This document shows, piece by piece, positions 23,201-34,289 of a DNA stretch of 64,000 nt (the first letter of the stretch is position 1; each line of letters starts with the position of its first letter). The notes below the pieces were generated by a model. The model was not told the origin of the DNA. It ran no database searches and saw only the letters and a program-made list of their open reading frames with translations. Origin of the DNA: Eustoma russellianum (lineage: Eukaryota > Streptophyta > Magnoliopsida > Gentianales > Gentianaceae). A program made the position numbers and the translations under genes. The stretch lies in assembly GCA_036186865.1 (NCBI GenBank), contig AP025071.1, forward strand, positions 12,173,254 through 12,237,253, read 5' to 3'.

Positions 23201-23328
23201 TTAAAACTGGTCCTGAAAACAGAACCTGTTTTCAGAAGTTGGATTTTTGGTTTAAAACTATTTTAAAAACCACATTTTCCGCACCCACTATTCAACCCCC
23301 CTTCTAGTGGTGCCTTGCAGATCTTACA
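20286..23328 (+). mobile_element. SIRE-C 3' LTR
   Basis: 3043 bases from TGTAGAGAAAAATGGG to GCAGATCTTACA. It carries the full set of inverted repeats near 20510-20575 and all three palindrome modules. TATCAAAT stands in the place of the TATAAAAT of relatives, as in its own 5' LTR. Confidence 0.92.
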
Positions 23329-23333
23329 CTATA
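23329..23333. repeat. Target duplication of SIRE-C, right copy
   Basis: CTATA, identical to 16116-16120. Confidence 0.93.
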
Positions 23334-25088
23334 TGTAGGGCGTTTTTGATATGTCCTTGTGTTAGTGCGCGTAGTATGTGATCTAGATGGATGAAATGAA
23401 TGTCGTGTATGCATCACTTGTTTCTTCTTATATCTGTATGGTACAAAATTGTGTTTCTCATGATATGAAGAAGAAGTATGAGGAGATGTGGGGAGAGGGG
23501 GTCTTTGCGTCATCTTAGACATCGTTTTTGGTTTTAGAGTGTCTACTTTCTTAGACACTACAAACTTGGTTTGTTTAATGGATACCTCATTTGTTTCAGT
23601 GTATCCTAAACCCGTTTTATCACTATCATGCTTTTGTGAAGAAATAATGTGATCTAGCATGTGTGTTCCCGTATCAAATTTCTTCACCATTTTCACTAAA
23701 TTCGCATGCCTTGATTTCAAGTTTGAAATCTCGGAGTTCATTTCAATATTGTGCGTAGTCAATGATGAGACTTCTGATTTTAATGCATTAATGATGCGTG
23801 ACGACTCTTCTTTTGAATAGTTTAATTGAGAAACAAGGTTCGTGTTAGAAGATTCTAACAACTTCTTGTCTTCAATTAATCGTTTCTTTTCTTTTGCAAG
23901 AGTCTTTGAAAACTTATGCAATTCTAAATATTGTCTAAATAAATCATCATAAGAATATTCAGAATCAGAATCAGAGTCAGAAGATACCTCATTTGATGCC
24001 TTAGATGCAACGCATACTTGTGCCTTTTGTTCTTCCGTATCATTAGTCTCAGATTCGGATGTGTCACTCCACGTGGAGGCTTTGAAGGCTCTTCTCATTT
24101 GCTTAGGTTCTGAGACGAGTCTATTCTTGTTCCGATCCTTGTCATGATATTCGTTTGTTTGGTTTTCTTTATTAGGGCAGTCATATGATAGATGTCCAAG
24201 TTTGCCGCATTCATAGCACTTTATTTCCTTATTTTTATTTTTATGATCCTTAGATGAGGTAGACTTATGTTTAATCGATTTTCTCAATATTTTTCTTAAT
24301 CTTTTAGCCATCGTAATTAAGTCCTCATCGTCGGAATCTATGTCACTATCATCTACGACGTATTCATTTGATTTAAATGCTATAGCCCTATCATTATAAG
24401 AAATAGACTTAGAATGTCTTAAAGCGAGTTTGTTTTCATATACCTTAAGTGATCCAATAAGTTCTTCCATTTTAATCGATTTAGTTTCTTTGCTTTCTTC
24501 AATGGCCGTTACTTTAAGGTCCCACTCGGATGGAAGGCTTCGCAATACCTTTTGTACCTTTTCCTGCATAGTCAAGGCTTTGCCAAGAGACTTAAGAGAA
24601 TTGTAAATATTAGTCAAGCGTAAATCCATCTCAACAATAGATTCATTTGGCAATAATTTAAAGGACTCAAGTGTGGACATAAGCATATTAATTTTGGACT
24701 CCTTTATTTGGCGAGTTCCTTCATGTTTCATTTCAAGAATATGCCACATCTCTTGAGCACTAGAACAATTAGACACGTAACTAGCCTCACTTTTACTTAG
24801 GCCGTTTAATAGTAGTTGCATGACTTTAGCATTCATACTCAACTTCTTTTTGTCATCACTAGTGTATTCTTTTTTCGATTTTATAACCTCTAGTGTGACA
24901 CCATCAATAATTGACATCTTAGTAGGAACAAATGGACCGTCTTCTATGATGGACCATAGATCAATATCAATAGGCATAAGAAAAAGTTTTATTCTTAATT
25001 TCCATTGAATAAAAGACTCACCGTCGAAAAGAGGAGACCTTATGGTTGACATTCCCTCTTGCACGGTGTTATAGCTAGTGGATGCCAT
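23334..25088 (-). CDS. SIRE-B gag, N-terminal 585 codons
   Basis: Open frame from ATG at 25088 (MASTSYNTVQEGMSTIRSPL), 43 bases downstream of the primer site; a longer in-frame start at 25166 would lie in the LTR and is rejected. Parts in order: Copia-type capsid region (FIQWKLRIKLFLMPIDIDLW, MWHILEMKHEGTRQIKESKI, VQKVLRSLPSEWDLKVTAI; residues about 25-215); zinc knuckle CYECGKLGHLSYDC (CX2CX4HX4C) near residue 295; a Ser/Asp run; and a long coiled coil (about 385-475). No internal stop. It is interrupted by SIRE-C exactly at a codon boundary and finishes in 15968-16120, 635 codons in total. Confidence 0.92.
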
Positions 25089-25130
25089 CTCACCTAGATC
25101 GTCTGATCCTTTTGTTGTGAGTGTGCCTGT

Positions 25131-25142
25131 GCTCTGATACCA
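25131..25142 (-). other. SIRE-B primer-binding site
   Basis: The minus strand reads TGGTATCAGAGC, the tRNA-iMet complement, two bases inside the 5' LTR end. Confidence 0.9.
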
Positions 25143-25144
25143 AT

Positions 25145-28068
25145 TGTGTGATATGCAAGGCACCACTAGAAGGGGGTTGAATAGTTGGTGCAGAAAGTGT
25201 GGTTTTTAAAATTGTTTTGACTCAAGAACTCAACTTCTCAAAACAGTTTCTGTTTTCAGGACCAGTTTTAAAACGTTTTTAAAACTGGGTTGTAGGTCTT
25301 CAAAAATTCTGAAATTCTGAGAGAACTTATCCTCATATGTTATGAGTGTCTCCTAAAAATTTCAGATTTAAATTCAACCTCTAACCCCTTCAAAAATCGT
25401 TAGTGGTAAGATTGCGTGAATCTGTCAGAAACGGTAGACTGTTTTGAAAAATTTATTCCTATTTGTACGTAACTCCAAATTCTATGAAATTATAACCACT
25501 AACTCCTTATATGTTATATTTAAATGGATTGAAACAGTTTTGAAAAATTCTTTTGGGAAGTTAGTCAAATACTATCAAAGTCTCAACCTTTGCAAGCCTA
25601 AAAACCAGACTGCACTAGGCTTAGAACTTTGGATGTTTGATTGACTTATACTTGTCAAAAATGGTTGAAACTTGTGCCAAATTAACCTTAAGATGCATGG
25701 CTATGATTCTCGAAAGTTTTGCAATTTTTGAAAAATGTTTACTATTTTTACGCACGTAATCAAAAAGGATAAATAGTGCTGAAATAGAATATAAGTGCTG
25801 AAAGTAAATGACACCAAGAATTTTATACTGGTTCGGTTATAAACAACCTACTCCACTCTTCGAGGAACCTTCCTTGGTTCACACTAATCACACAACACAA
25901 AAACACCTTACCACATGGTTGATGGAGTTACACACCAACTCCAACCCTTTACAAACCTTGTATGTTGAATACAATGCACACGAACACCATCACCTTGCAA
26001 GATTGAAGATTGATCACACCTTGATCAATCTTTTACAAAGATAAAGAATGTGTGGTGGTCTATGATAAGCCTATTCAAGTATATGAATGTAAGTACAATA
26101 GGCTTTTAGAAAGAAGAAAGAAAGAGAGTGTAGAAGAGGAAGAGCTAGGCGTTTTTGATCACTTGGTTTGCAAGACTTGTTCTTGTTCTTGTTTTGCTCT
26201 TCTTCCTTCCTTTTTAACATTGTGGCCGTCCCCCCTTGGTCCTTCTCCTCTTGAAAATTATCTTCTAAGTCCTTGGGAGAATATGTGGCATCATTGTGAC
26301 ATGATCTTGCTTACTTGGCACCTCCTCATTGGATGATCATTTAACTCTTGCTTACTTGGCACTCATTGATTGGTTGAATGTTATCATCACTTGATGACTA
26401 GGAAAATCTGAGAATTCCACTAAAAACATGTGCCAAAATCACCATAAAACAATTACCATAACTTCTAAGATCATCACATAAATTGAGCAAGATAATTTCC
26501 TCACAAAAATTGATGAAAAAATCGGCCATAATGAGACTTGACATGCTGAAATTTCAGCATGTGATACATGGTGCTTTAATTCAAATTATTTCCAAATTTT
26601 CTTTGATTTTTCTCTTAGAAATAAATCACCAATTAGTAGACAATATTCTCATCAATTTTGAGAATAAAATTGGACAATAACATGGACAAGAAATCGGCCT
26701 AGATACATTCATACACATGCTGAAATTTTTCAGCATGTGTGATATTCAAGATATCACAATTTTACTTTCATATCTTATTCAAATTAATTCCAATTTGTCT
26801 TCCAATTAATCCCATGTTTCAAGACACAAAATATAGCCTCATAATTGGTGAAAATCGTCCAGCCTATTATCCACATGCTGAAATTTTCAACATGTGTTAC
26901 AAATGAGATAAAATTTGAAACATTACCTTTTGTAGCTTCTTTCTTTAAGTCACCAACATTGTATGATTGATTATTGACTTGCAAACTTTGTAAAATAGTG
27001 CACATTTAATAATACACACATGGCATATTCTAATCAGCCCTTAATTTAATTTTCTAGAACACTTTAAGATGTATGACATATGTAAAAAGTGTCTAGATAC
27101 ATTTCGTATGATGTGCCAAAAACATTCCATGTGTTGTGTACGTAGAAAACCGAATTTTCGATGTTTATCAATTACCCGATTTTTCTCTAATTAAATTCCA
27201 AATTTTTGTACATGTTACATATATTATGTTACACATAATATACATAACATAAACTTTAATATTCAGCACTTGTCTTGTATTAAAGTGGCGCCTTACACAT
27301 GTGACAAAATTGAAATTGGAATCTCCACAATTTGGCCTTGATGTGGGGTGATTTGTGTGTGCCAGCATGAAATGATTTTATGGCTGCACATAACATCATA
27401 CCCACGAAATGTTTGAGGATTTTTGAAGTGTAGGGGATGGCCATCTATTTATGGTAAGTACGTGACGCGTTGGCGAAGTTTCGGTATTCGCCTGATACGA
27501 CAATTTTCGGTTTAGAACCTTTTAACGTGTCGTATTTAATTTGTCATCACCATGACTTAAATCATATGATATAAGACCTGAATATACTCATAAATATGAG
27601 TTGAGTATGGTGGTGTGACGTTAACGTACGTACGTAAAATATATAACGTGTCGGTAGTACGTTGGAATACATGTGTATGTGCCTTTTTCAAAAAAAAATC
27701 TGAATATATATATATTTATATATATATGCGTGTATATGTGTGAGGAGAGGAGGAGGAGACTTTCCTTTCTTAGTCTTGTTGCCTTTGTGCCTTGTCCAAA
27801 TGTTGCTTCCTTTAATAAACTACTTAGTTTAATTAACTAAGTACTTCACTTAATGAACTAGTTTAGTTCATTAATGGTGGCCCTGAAAATAGTACAAACA
27901 CAACAAATGTTTGTCATTTGATGTAAGCTTTAAAGCTTTATGTCTTGTTAGTACGACAACATTATATATGAACTATATAAGGCAAGTTATATGCAATATG
28001 TCATGCACGTTTTTATGCTCATTTAAATCATATATTTTAAAATCACTCAAACCCCCTTTTTCTCTACA
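25145..28068 (-). mobile_element. SIRE-B 5' LTR
   Basis: 2924 bases; the minus-strand start is TGTAGAGAAAAAGGGGG at 28068. Its end is mutated, with TGTGTGATATGCAAGG on the plus strand where TGTAGGATYTGCAAGG is normal. About 120 bases are missing near 26973 compared with the 3' LTR. Palindrome modules are near 26540, 26716 and 26873; the third has a mismatched arm. Confidence 0.92.
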
Positions 28069-28411
28069 GTTTGAACATCTTGTTGTTAAACTTAAATGCA
28101 TGGACATTGAGACGACCATCATAAGTAACATGTTTGTGAAATTGCCAGGGCCTACCTAGAATGATATGACTAGCATGCATAGGTACAACATCACACAAAA
28201 TCTCATCTTTGTAACCACCGATAGAAAAGGAAAGCATAACTTGTTTGGACACACTTAATTCTCCACAATCATTCAACCAAGATAGCCTATACGGGTGGGG
28301 GTGATCAATCAAAGGCAAATCAAGTTTCCTAATAAGTTCTACGCTAGCAACATTAGCACAAGATCCACTATCAATAATCAAGGTACAACACTTACCTTTC
28401 ACCGTGTGCAT
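28069..28411 (-). pseudogene. CRM1 aspartic protease
   Basis: Retropepsin: the active-site loop IIDSGSCANVAS supplies the catalytic Asp. It is followed by RKLDLPLIDHPHPYRLSWLN, the hydrophobic CDVVPMHASHIILGRPWQF (flap and ILG motif) and VTYDGRLNVHAF. It should follow gag in one continuous frame, but a one-base shift near 28412-28420 separates them. The frame is cut at 28069 by SIRE-B and picks up at 12658. Confidence 0.88.
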
Positions 28412-28581
28412 TGAATGTGGAAGATGTTCTCTCGCTGTAGGGCCTCTTCTTCTTCCTTTACATGGGCACTCAAAATTTTTCTGACCACTATGAAGCCCTT
28501 GTGGGTGCCCTCTTTTTCCTTGATCTCTTCTTCACTGACCACTTCATCTTCCTCCTCGGACTTAGGTTTTTCCTCCTCACT
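28412..28581 (-). pseudogene. CRM1 gag-protease linker
   Basis: Continues the gag frame after the TAA stop: an acidic SEEEKPKSEEEDEVVSEEE region, then FIVVRKILSAHVKEEEEALQ, a conserved lead-in to Gypsy protease. It loses frame about 28415 where HLFHTRCTVKGK-type sequence is expected. Confidence 0.75.
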
Positions 28582-29790
28582 TTAATCAGTGTAGTACTCT
28601 TGCGTGTCATCTAGGTACATGATCTTCTTGGAATTAGGGCATTCTCTCACATAATGGCCCATACCTTGGCATTTGAAGCACTGAATATCCCGAAACCTAG
28701 GGGTTGGGTTTACTGCCTTGCTCTCTTCGGCCCGATTCTTTCCTTTGTCACCTCTCGCTGGAGAGGGATTCACCTTGCTTGGAGCTTGACTTGGTCCTCG
28801 GGTAGGCGTGGTTATATTTGGCCGACTGCTTCCCCCAGTAGGATTCGACCTAGGCTGCATTCTAGTGGAAGAAGACACATTAGTTCTAAAACCGTAACCA
28901 CTAGCTGAAGAACGTACCTTTAACTGTCTTTCGATCCGTTGAGCTTTGTGTACCATAGAGTCCAGATCTACATAGTTCGTTAGCTCAAGCTGGAAGCCAA
29001 TCTTCCTGTTTAGTCCTCCTAAAAATCGTGCCATAGTTGCCTCCTCGGGTTCTATTGTGTTGGTTCTTATCATTAAGATTTCAAGTTCTTTAAAATATTC
29101 ATCAACACTTTTAGACCCCTGTGTGAGTCCCTGAAATCTTTGATGTAAAGTACGTTCATATGACTCAGGAAGAAATTTTTTTCTCATTTCGTATTTCATT
29201 TCATCCCAAGTAGAAATCGGATCTCTCATGGTTCTTCTTCTTATATTTTGAATTTGATCCCACCAAATTAATGCATATTCCATGAATTCAATGCTAGAAT
29301 AACGTGCCTTTTGCCATTCGGAGTAGTTTGTGCATGAATAAATAAGATCGAGCTTCTTCTCCCACTCAAGGTATGCTTCGGGATCACTCTTACCGTAAAA
29401 GGAAGGAATGTTCATCTTGGTTTTGAGAAAATCATCCTCTTGCGGTGGCGCTCTCTTTGCTTGCACTCGGCCTTGGGGCCAAGCTTGTGCCTCATCTATC
29501 TCTTCCTCGTAAAAATCATGTGGTGGATATTCTTCTCTCAGTTCACGATGTCTCATGGTCGCTTTCCCTCGATCTGACCGTCCTCGGCTTCCCATGGCAA
29601 CGGATCCTCTGGCCTCTCCTCCACGCGAGGTTTGTCTGTGGCTTTGTAAATGCGCGTGTACCAAGTTTTGGCTGGAAGTCCTTCCGTCCAACTCCGCAAC
29701 CTTGCTAGAGATTTCTTGTAGCTTCTCCAGTACCTTTTCAAGAGACACTTCAGCCCTCGTCTCCTCTGCTACGGCATTGGTTGACGACAT
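28582..29790 (-). CDS. CRM1 Gag, 402 aa, ended by premature stop
   Basis: Chromovirus Gag. The N-terminus (MSSTNAVAEETRAEVSLEKV) has a short Leu/Glu heptad helix. An Arg/Gly-rich basic stretch follows. The capsid domain (about residues 125-290) shows MNIPSFYGKSDPEAYLEWEK, ALIWWDQIQNIRRRT, TWDEMKYEMRKKFLPESYER, FQGLTQGSKSVDEYFKELEI and ATMARFLGGLNRKI. A Ser/Pro/Arg-rich linker and the zinc knuckle CFKCQGMGHYVREC (CX2CX4HX4C) follow. In related elements gag and pol form one frame; here TAA at 28582-28584 ends it while the downstream sequence continues in frame. The frame is otherwise intact. Confidence 0.92.
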   Translation of the reverse strand: MSSTNAVAEETRAEVSLEKVLEKLQEISSKVAELDGRTSSQNLVHAHLQSHRQTSRGGEARGSVAMGSRGRSDRGKATMRHRELREEYPPHDFYEEEIDEAQAWPQGRVQAKRAPPQEDDFLKTKMNIPSFYGKSDPEAYLEWEKKLDLIYSCTNYSEWQKARYSSIEFMEYALIWWDQIQNIRRRTMRDPISTWDEMKYEMRKKFLPESYERTLHQRFQGLTQGSKSVDEYFKELEILMIRTNTIEPEEATMARFLGGLNRKIGFQLELTNYVDLDSMVHKAQRIERQLKVRSSASGYGFRTNVSSSTRMQPRSNPTGGSSRPNITTPTRGPSQAPSKVNPSPARGDKGKNRAEESKAVNPTPRFRDIQCFKCQGMGHYVRECPNSKKIMYLDDTQEYYTD

Positions 29791-30473
29791 ATTTTCTCCT
29801 GAAATGGAAATAAAGAAAACAAGAAAAGAAAAACTAACACAAAGACAAAAGAGATTTCGTTACGTTAGTGAAAATTAAAATCAACATGTGTGTTCCTCTC
29901 TCGCTCTTGTATAGTCACTCAAGTTTGTGTTTTCCTCGGCCAATCTTGGGCTAGATACAACCAAAGCAAGCTTCTCAAGTGGCTAACACAATCCGATGAT
30001 CAATTGCATCTTTTTCTCCAATGTGTCACCCAAATTTCAGCAACTAATAAGCAAAGGTATCAAGCCAAGAACGAGATAATTTAACACACTTAACCTTCTA
30101 AGAATCAAGGAAAAATGAGACCAAAAATTATGACAAAGGCTGAGCCAAAGAAAACTAAGGGTTGCCCTGGGCAATCTTTAGTTAACTTTAGTCTTATGCA
30201 AATTGATCACAAGTTGTTGATTTAATTACAACTATCAAGTATCCAAGAATAAAGACAAGAAAAGATGTAGTCTTTTGTGGTCTCAAGGGGCACATGTTCT
30301 TTTTGAACATAAAGGTTAGAAGTGTTATAAATTATGGGAAAATAAATACTTTAATAAGAATATGTATTAAAAGTGACGTGCCATATATTACAGGAATATA
30401 TTTTGGACGATGTTGCCTTCACCAACGGTTAGAAGACAAATTCAAATCTAATTGCTCTGGTGGATCTTGATAT
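29791..30473 (-). other. CRM1 5' leader, gag-proximal part
   Basis: Non-coding leader between primer site and gag; the other part is 33525-34274. No conserved protein was seen in any frame. The left target copy GATAT of SIRE-S1 ends at 30473. Confidence 0.75.
30469..30473. repeat. Target duplication of SIRE-S1, left copy
   Basis: GATAT, repeated exactly at 33525-33529. Confidence 0.93.
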
Positions 30474-33400
30474 TGTAGAGATAAGGGGGTTCGAATGATT
30501 TCAAAATAAGTGACTTAAATGTATATATATATATATATATAAACGTGTACAAACATATATAAACGTGTACATGTATGCATGATATCTTGCCATTACGTGC
30601 CTTATTTAGCTTATATATTATGTTGCCGTACTAACGAGCCATGAAGCATTAAAGCTTACATCATATGGCAAACATTTATTGTGTTTACACTATTTTCAGG
30701 TGCCACCATTAATGAACTAAACTAGTTCATTAAGTGAAGTACTTAGTTTAATAAACTAAGTAGTTCATTAAAGGAAGCCACATTTGGAAAAGGCACAAAG
30801 GCAACAAGGCTAAGGAAGGAAAGTTTTCTCCTCCTCCTCATCTTAATTATACACGCAATATACATATATATTACACCTATTTTCAGATTTTTTTAAAAAG
30901 GCACATACACATGTATTCCAACGTACTACTAACACGTTATATATTTTACGTACGTACGTTAACGTCACACCACTATACTTAACTCATATTTATGAGTATA
31001 TTCAGGTCTTATATCATATGATATAAGATATGGTGATGACAAATCAAATACGACACGATAAAAGGTTCTAAACCGAAATTTGTCGTATCGGGCGAATACC
31101 GAAACTTCGCCAACGTGTCACGTACTTGCCATAAATAAATGGCCAGCCCATATACATCAAAAATGGATTAAAATTTCGTGCACATGACAGAAAAATCAGC
31201 CAAAAATACTTTCCATGTTGGCACGCACAAATTACTCCACATTAAGGCCAAAATGTGAAGATTCCAAGTTTAATTTTGTCACATGCTAATGGTACCACTT
31301 TAAACCAGCCAAGTGCTGAGATTTAAAGTATATATTATATATATTATGTATAACATAATATATATAATATGTGCAAAAGTTGAAATTTAAATTAGAGAAA
31401 AATCGGGTAATCGATAAATATCGAAAATTCGGTTTTCTACGCACACAACACATGGAACGTTTTTGGTACATCATGTGACACGTATCTAGACACTTTTTAC
31501 ATATGATATACATCTTAAAGTGTTCTAGAAAATTAAATTAAGGGCTGATTGGAATATTACATGTGTGTATTATTAAATGTGCATTATTTTACAAAGTTAG
31601 CAAAAATAAATTTCAGCACATGCACATACACATTCCAACGTCTACACCAGCTGATTTGGAGCATATGTGGAGCTTTTTTGGCATCTTGATTGGTCAAGGA
31701 TCAATCATATAATGTTGGTGAATTAAAGAGAGAAGCTACAAATGGTAAGAATTCAAAATATATCTCTCTTATGTCACATGCTGAAAATTTCAGCATACTA
31801 CACACAAGCTGGCCGAAATTTTGCTCTTCAATGTGACATATTTTGTCATATTTTATTATGTGATTGATTAGAAGAAGAAATGGAAAGGTTTTGAATATTA
31901 TTTAAATAAATAAATGGTGATATTTTGTATATCACACATGCTGAAAACTTTTTAGCATGTGTACAACCTTGTGGCCGAATTTGAGAGCCAAAATGTATCC
32001 AAGTTCATTTCTTATTTGGTAGCAATACTTACCATAATTTTTTGATTCATTTTTATAATGAAAAATCAAAGAATATTTGGCATTATTTTGAAAGAAAAGG
32101 AATGATGCACATGCTGAAAATTCAGCATGGCAAGATTGCTAAATGGCCGAAATTATGCATGGTTTGGGAAGAATTTTTATCTTGCAATTTATGTGATGTA
32201 TCTCTTGATTTATGGAAGGTATTGTGTGATGATTTTGGCACATGGTTAAGTGTAATTCTCAGATTTTTTTCCAAGTCATTATGATCACAACGTTGAACCA
32301 ATAAGGAGGTGCCAAGTAAGCGAAGACTAAATGATCATCCAATAAGAAGATGCCAAGTAAGCAAGGCCTTGTCACAATGATGTCTTACACTCTCTCAAGG
32401 ACTTAAAAGATAGTTTTCAAGAGGGGAAGACTTACCAAGGGGGACAGCTGCACCATTATAAGGAAAGAAGAGAGCAAACAAAACAAGAACAAGCATTGCA
32501 ATTCAAAGAGATCAAAAAGCCTAGCTCTTTTTCTCCTACATCTTCTTTCTTTCTCTCTTCTTGTAAAAGCCTATTGTTTTCATATCTTTCAATCTTGAAT
32601 AGGCTTGAGATAAACCACCATTCATATATCTTTGTAAAAGATGTGATCAATCTTCATTCTAGCAAGGTGGTGGTGTTCGTGCGAATTGTACTTACAATAC
32701 AAGGTTTGTAAAGGGTTGGAGTTAGGTGTAACTCTATCAACCCTGTGGTAAGGTGTACTGCGTGTGTGTGATTAGTGTGAACCAAGGAAGGTGTTCCTTG
32801 AAGACTGGAGTAGGTTGTTTATAACCGAACCAGTATAAAATTCTTGGTGCCATTTACTTTCTGCATTTACTTTTCAGTTACTACACTGATTATCCTTCTT
32901 TTTAGCATTCGTAAAAATAGTTAACGAATTTCAAAAATCACGAAAATTTCCAGAAATATACTCACACGTTCTAGGGTTAATTTGGCACATGTTTCAACCC
33001 TTGTGGACAAGTATAAGTCAATCAAACATGAAAAGTTCTGAGACTAGTGCAGTCTGATTTTCAGACTTGCAAAGGTTGAGACTTTGATTGTAGTTGACCT
33101 ACTTCCGAAAAGAATTTTCCAAAACTGTTTCAACACATTTAAATATAGTATATAAGGAGTTAATGGTCAAATTTTCAGAGCATTTGGACGTTCACACAAA
33201 TAGGAATTAATTTTTCAAAACCATCTACCGTTTCTGGCAGATTTGCACAATCTGATTACCAACGGTTTTTGAAGGGGTTACAGGTTGAAATTTAATTTGA
33301 AATTTTTAGGGGACCCTCATAACATCTGAGTCTAAGTTCTCTCAAAATTTCATAATTTTTGGAGACCTGTAACCTAGTTTTAAAAACGTTTTAAAACTGG

Positions 33401-33524
33401 TCCTGAAAACAGAATCTGTTTTCAGAACTTGAATTGTTCAAGTTTAAAGAAATTTTAAAAACCACACTTTCCGCACCATCTATTCAACCCCCCTCCCTTC
33501 TAGTGGTGCCTTGCAGATCCTACA
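30474..33524 (+). mobile_element. SIRE-S1, solo LTR
   Basis: 3051 bases from TGTAGAGATAAGGGGG to GCAGATCCTACA with exact GATAT duplications and no internal region, so it is a solo LTR formed by recombination between the two LTRs of a SIRE element. It has the usual three palindrome modules (near 31768, 31937 and 32108, the first two imperfect), TATAAAAT at 32834, and a (TA)n run at about 30521-30541 not seen in its relatives. Confidence 0.95.
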
Positions 33525-34274
33525 GATATATGCAATTTGCATCAAGTGCTCTTATTTCTTTTCCTTTTCTTCTTTTGGTCTTGGCTTCACTTTGTTTTTG
33601 CCGATTCTTTTTTTATTCTCGGCTCTTTTTTTGTATTCTGCCGAATGTCTCCCTTTTTTTCATATAACCGAATAACCTATGTCAAGAAAATGCTTTTCAT
33701 GTAACACCCGTAGATGCTTAGGATGTTTTGTTGTGGAATCCTTGGTGTTGATAAAATAGTTTTGGTGTATGCTCAAGGGTTTCGGCCGATTAGCTGTAAG
33801 GGCACCAAAGTCTTGGATACAAGAAAATTGCAACACAAACCAAGCAACAATGCAATCAAGCCACACAAGTCTAAAATCAACTAAAAGCTTCGTTAGCAAC
33901 AAGATTTACGAGTGACACGAGGTAGCACTATTAAGCAATGAACTAGATTTATATGTTATGGCTGAATTTAAATCCTAACACAATGACCCTATTGTTAAGT
34001 GTGTGTAAAGATTCAATCTTGAAGGGTTAATAGCAAAAATATCTGCAAAGTCCAAACTTTTCTTTTGGTATATGATTTTTTTGTCTTCGTATGCGAAGGA
34101 AAAAAAAGGAACCTTTTTTTTATTGAGATGACAATTTCACAGAGAGATGGAGATTTAGATTGTGGACAAAAATAGGAGAAAGAGGTGGTGTGATGGACGT
34201 TTGGGGGATGGAAAAAAAGAACAGCAAGGAAAACAAGAGAATAAAGATATACGAGTTGTAAAGAAGAAACCTTT
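33525..34274 (-). other. CRM1 5' leader, LTR-proximal part
   Basis: Non-coding bases from the primer site down to SIRE-S1. A T/A-rich stretch stands near 34090-34125. No coding potential recognised. Confidence 0.75.
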
Positions 34275-34286
34275 GCTCTGATACCA
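34275..34286 (-). other. CRM1 primer-binding site
   Basis: The minus strand reads TGGTATCAGAGC, complementary to tRNA-iMet, three bases after the LTR end (GTATCA at 34290). Confidence 0.9.
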
Positions 34287-34289
34287 TTT

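Larger units (their letters stand above)
16121..23328 (+). mobile_element. SIRE-C, mini-gag Copia/SIRE element nested in SIRE-B
   Basis: Complete plus-strand element of 7208 bases with perfect CTATA duplications, inserted in the gag of a relative in opposite orientation. Order: 5' LTR 16121-19079, primer-binding site 19082-19093, one ORF 19136-20020, polypurine tracts, 3' LTR 20286-23328. The internal region is only about 1.2 kb and the LTRs make up some 83% of the element. LTR-to-LTR difference is about 3% over the first 235 bases, so it is younger than its host SIRE-B. Confidence 0.94.
12664..28068 (-). mobile_element. SIRE-B, gag-only Copia/SIRE element
   Basis: Complete minus-strand element, bounded by TGTAG/CTACA ends and GTTTG duplications. 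Order on the minus strand: 5' LTR (28068-25145), primer-binding site (25142-25131), gag (25088-15968, split by SIRE-C), repeated polypurine tracts, 3' LTR (15704-12664). Without SIRE-C it would be about 8.2 kb. There is no protease, integrase, reverse transcriptase or RNase H between the gag stop and the 3' UTR, so it is non-autonomous. The two LTRs differ by roughly 8-9% in the first 200 aligned bases, and the 5' LTR lacks about 120 bp near 26973, so it is an older insertion. Confidence 0.93.

Noticed and set aside
25089..25166. Upstream in-frame start for SIRE-B gag (26 more codons)
   Set aside because: These bases cover the primer site and LTR end, which are non-coding in all SIRE elements. 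The ATG at 25088 aligns with the start of SIRE-C Gag.
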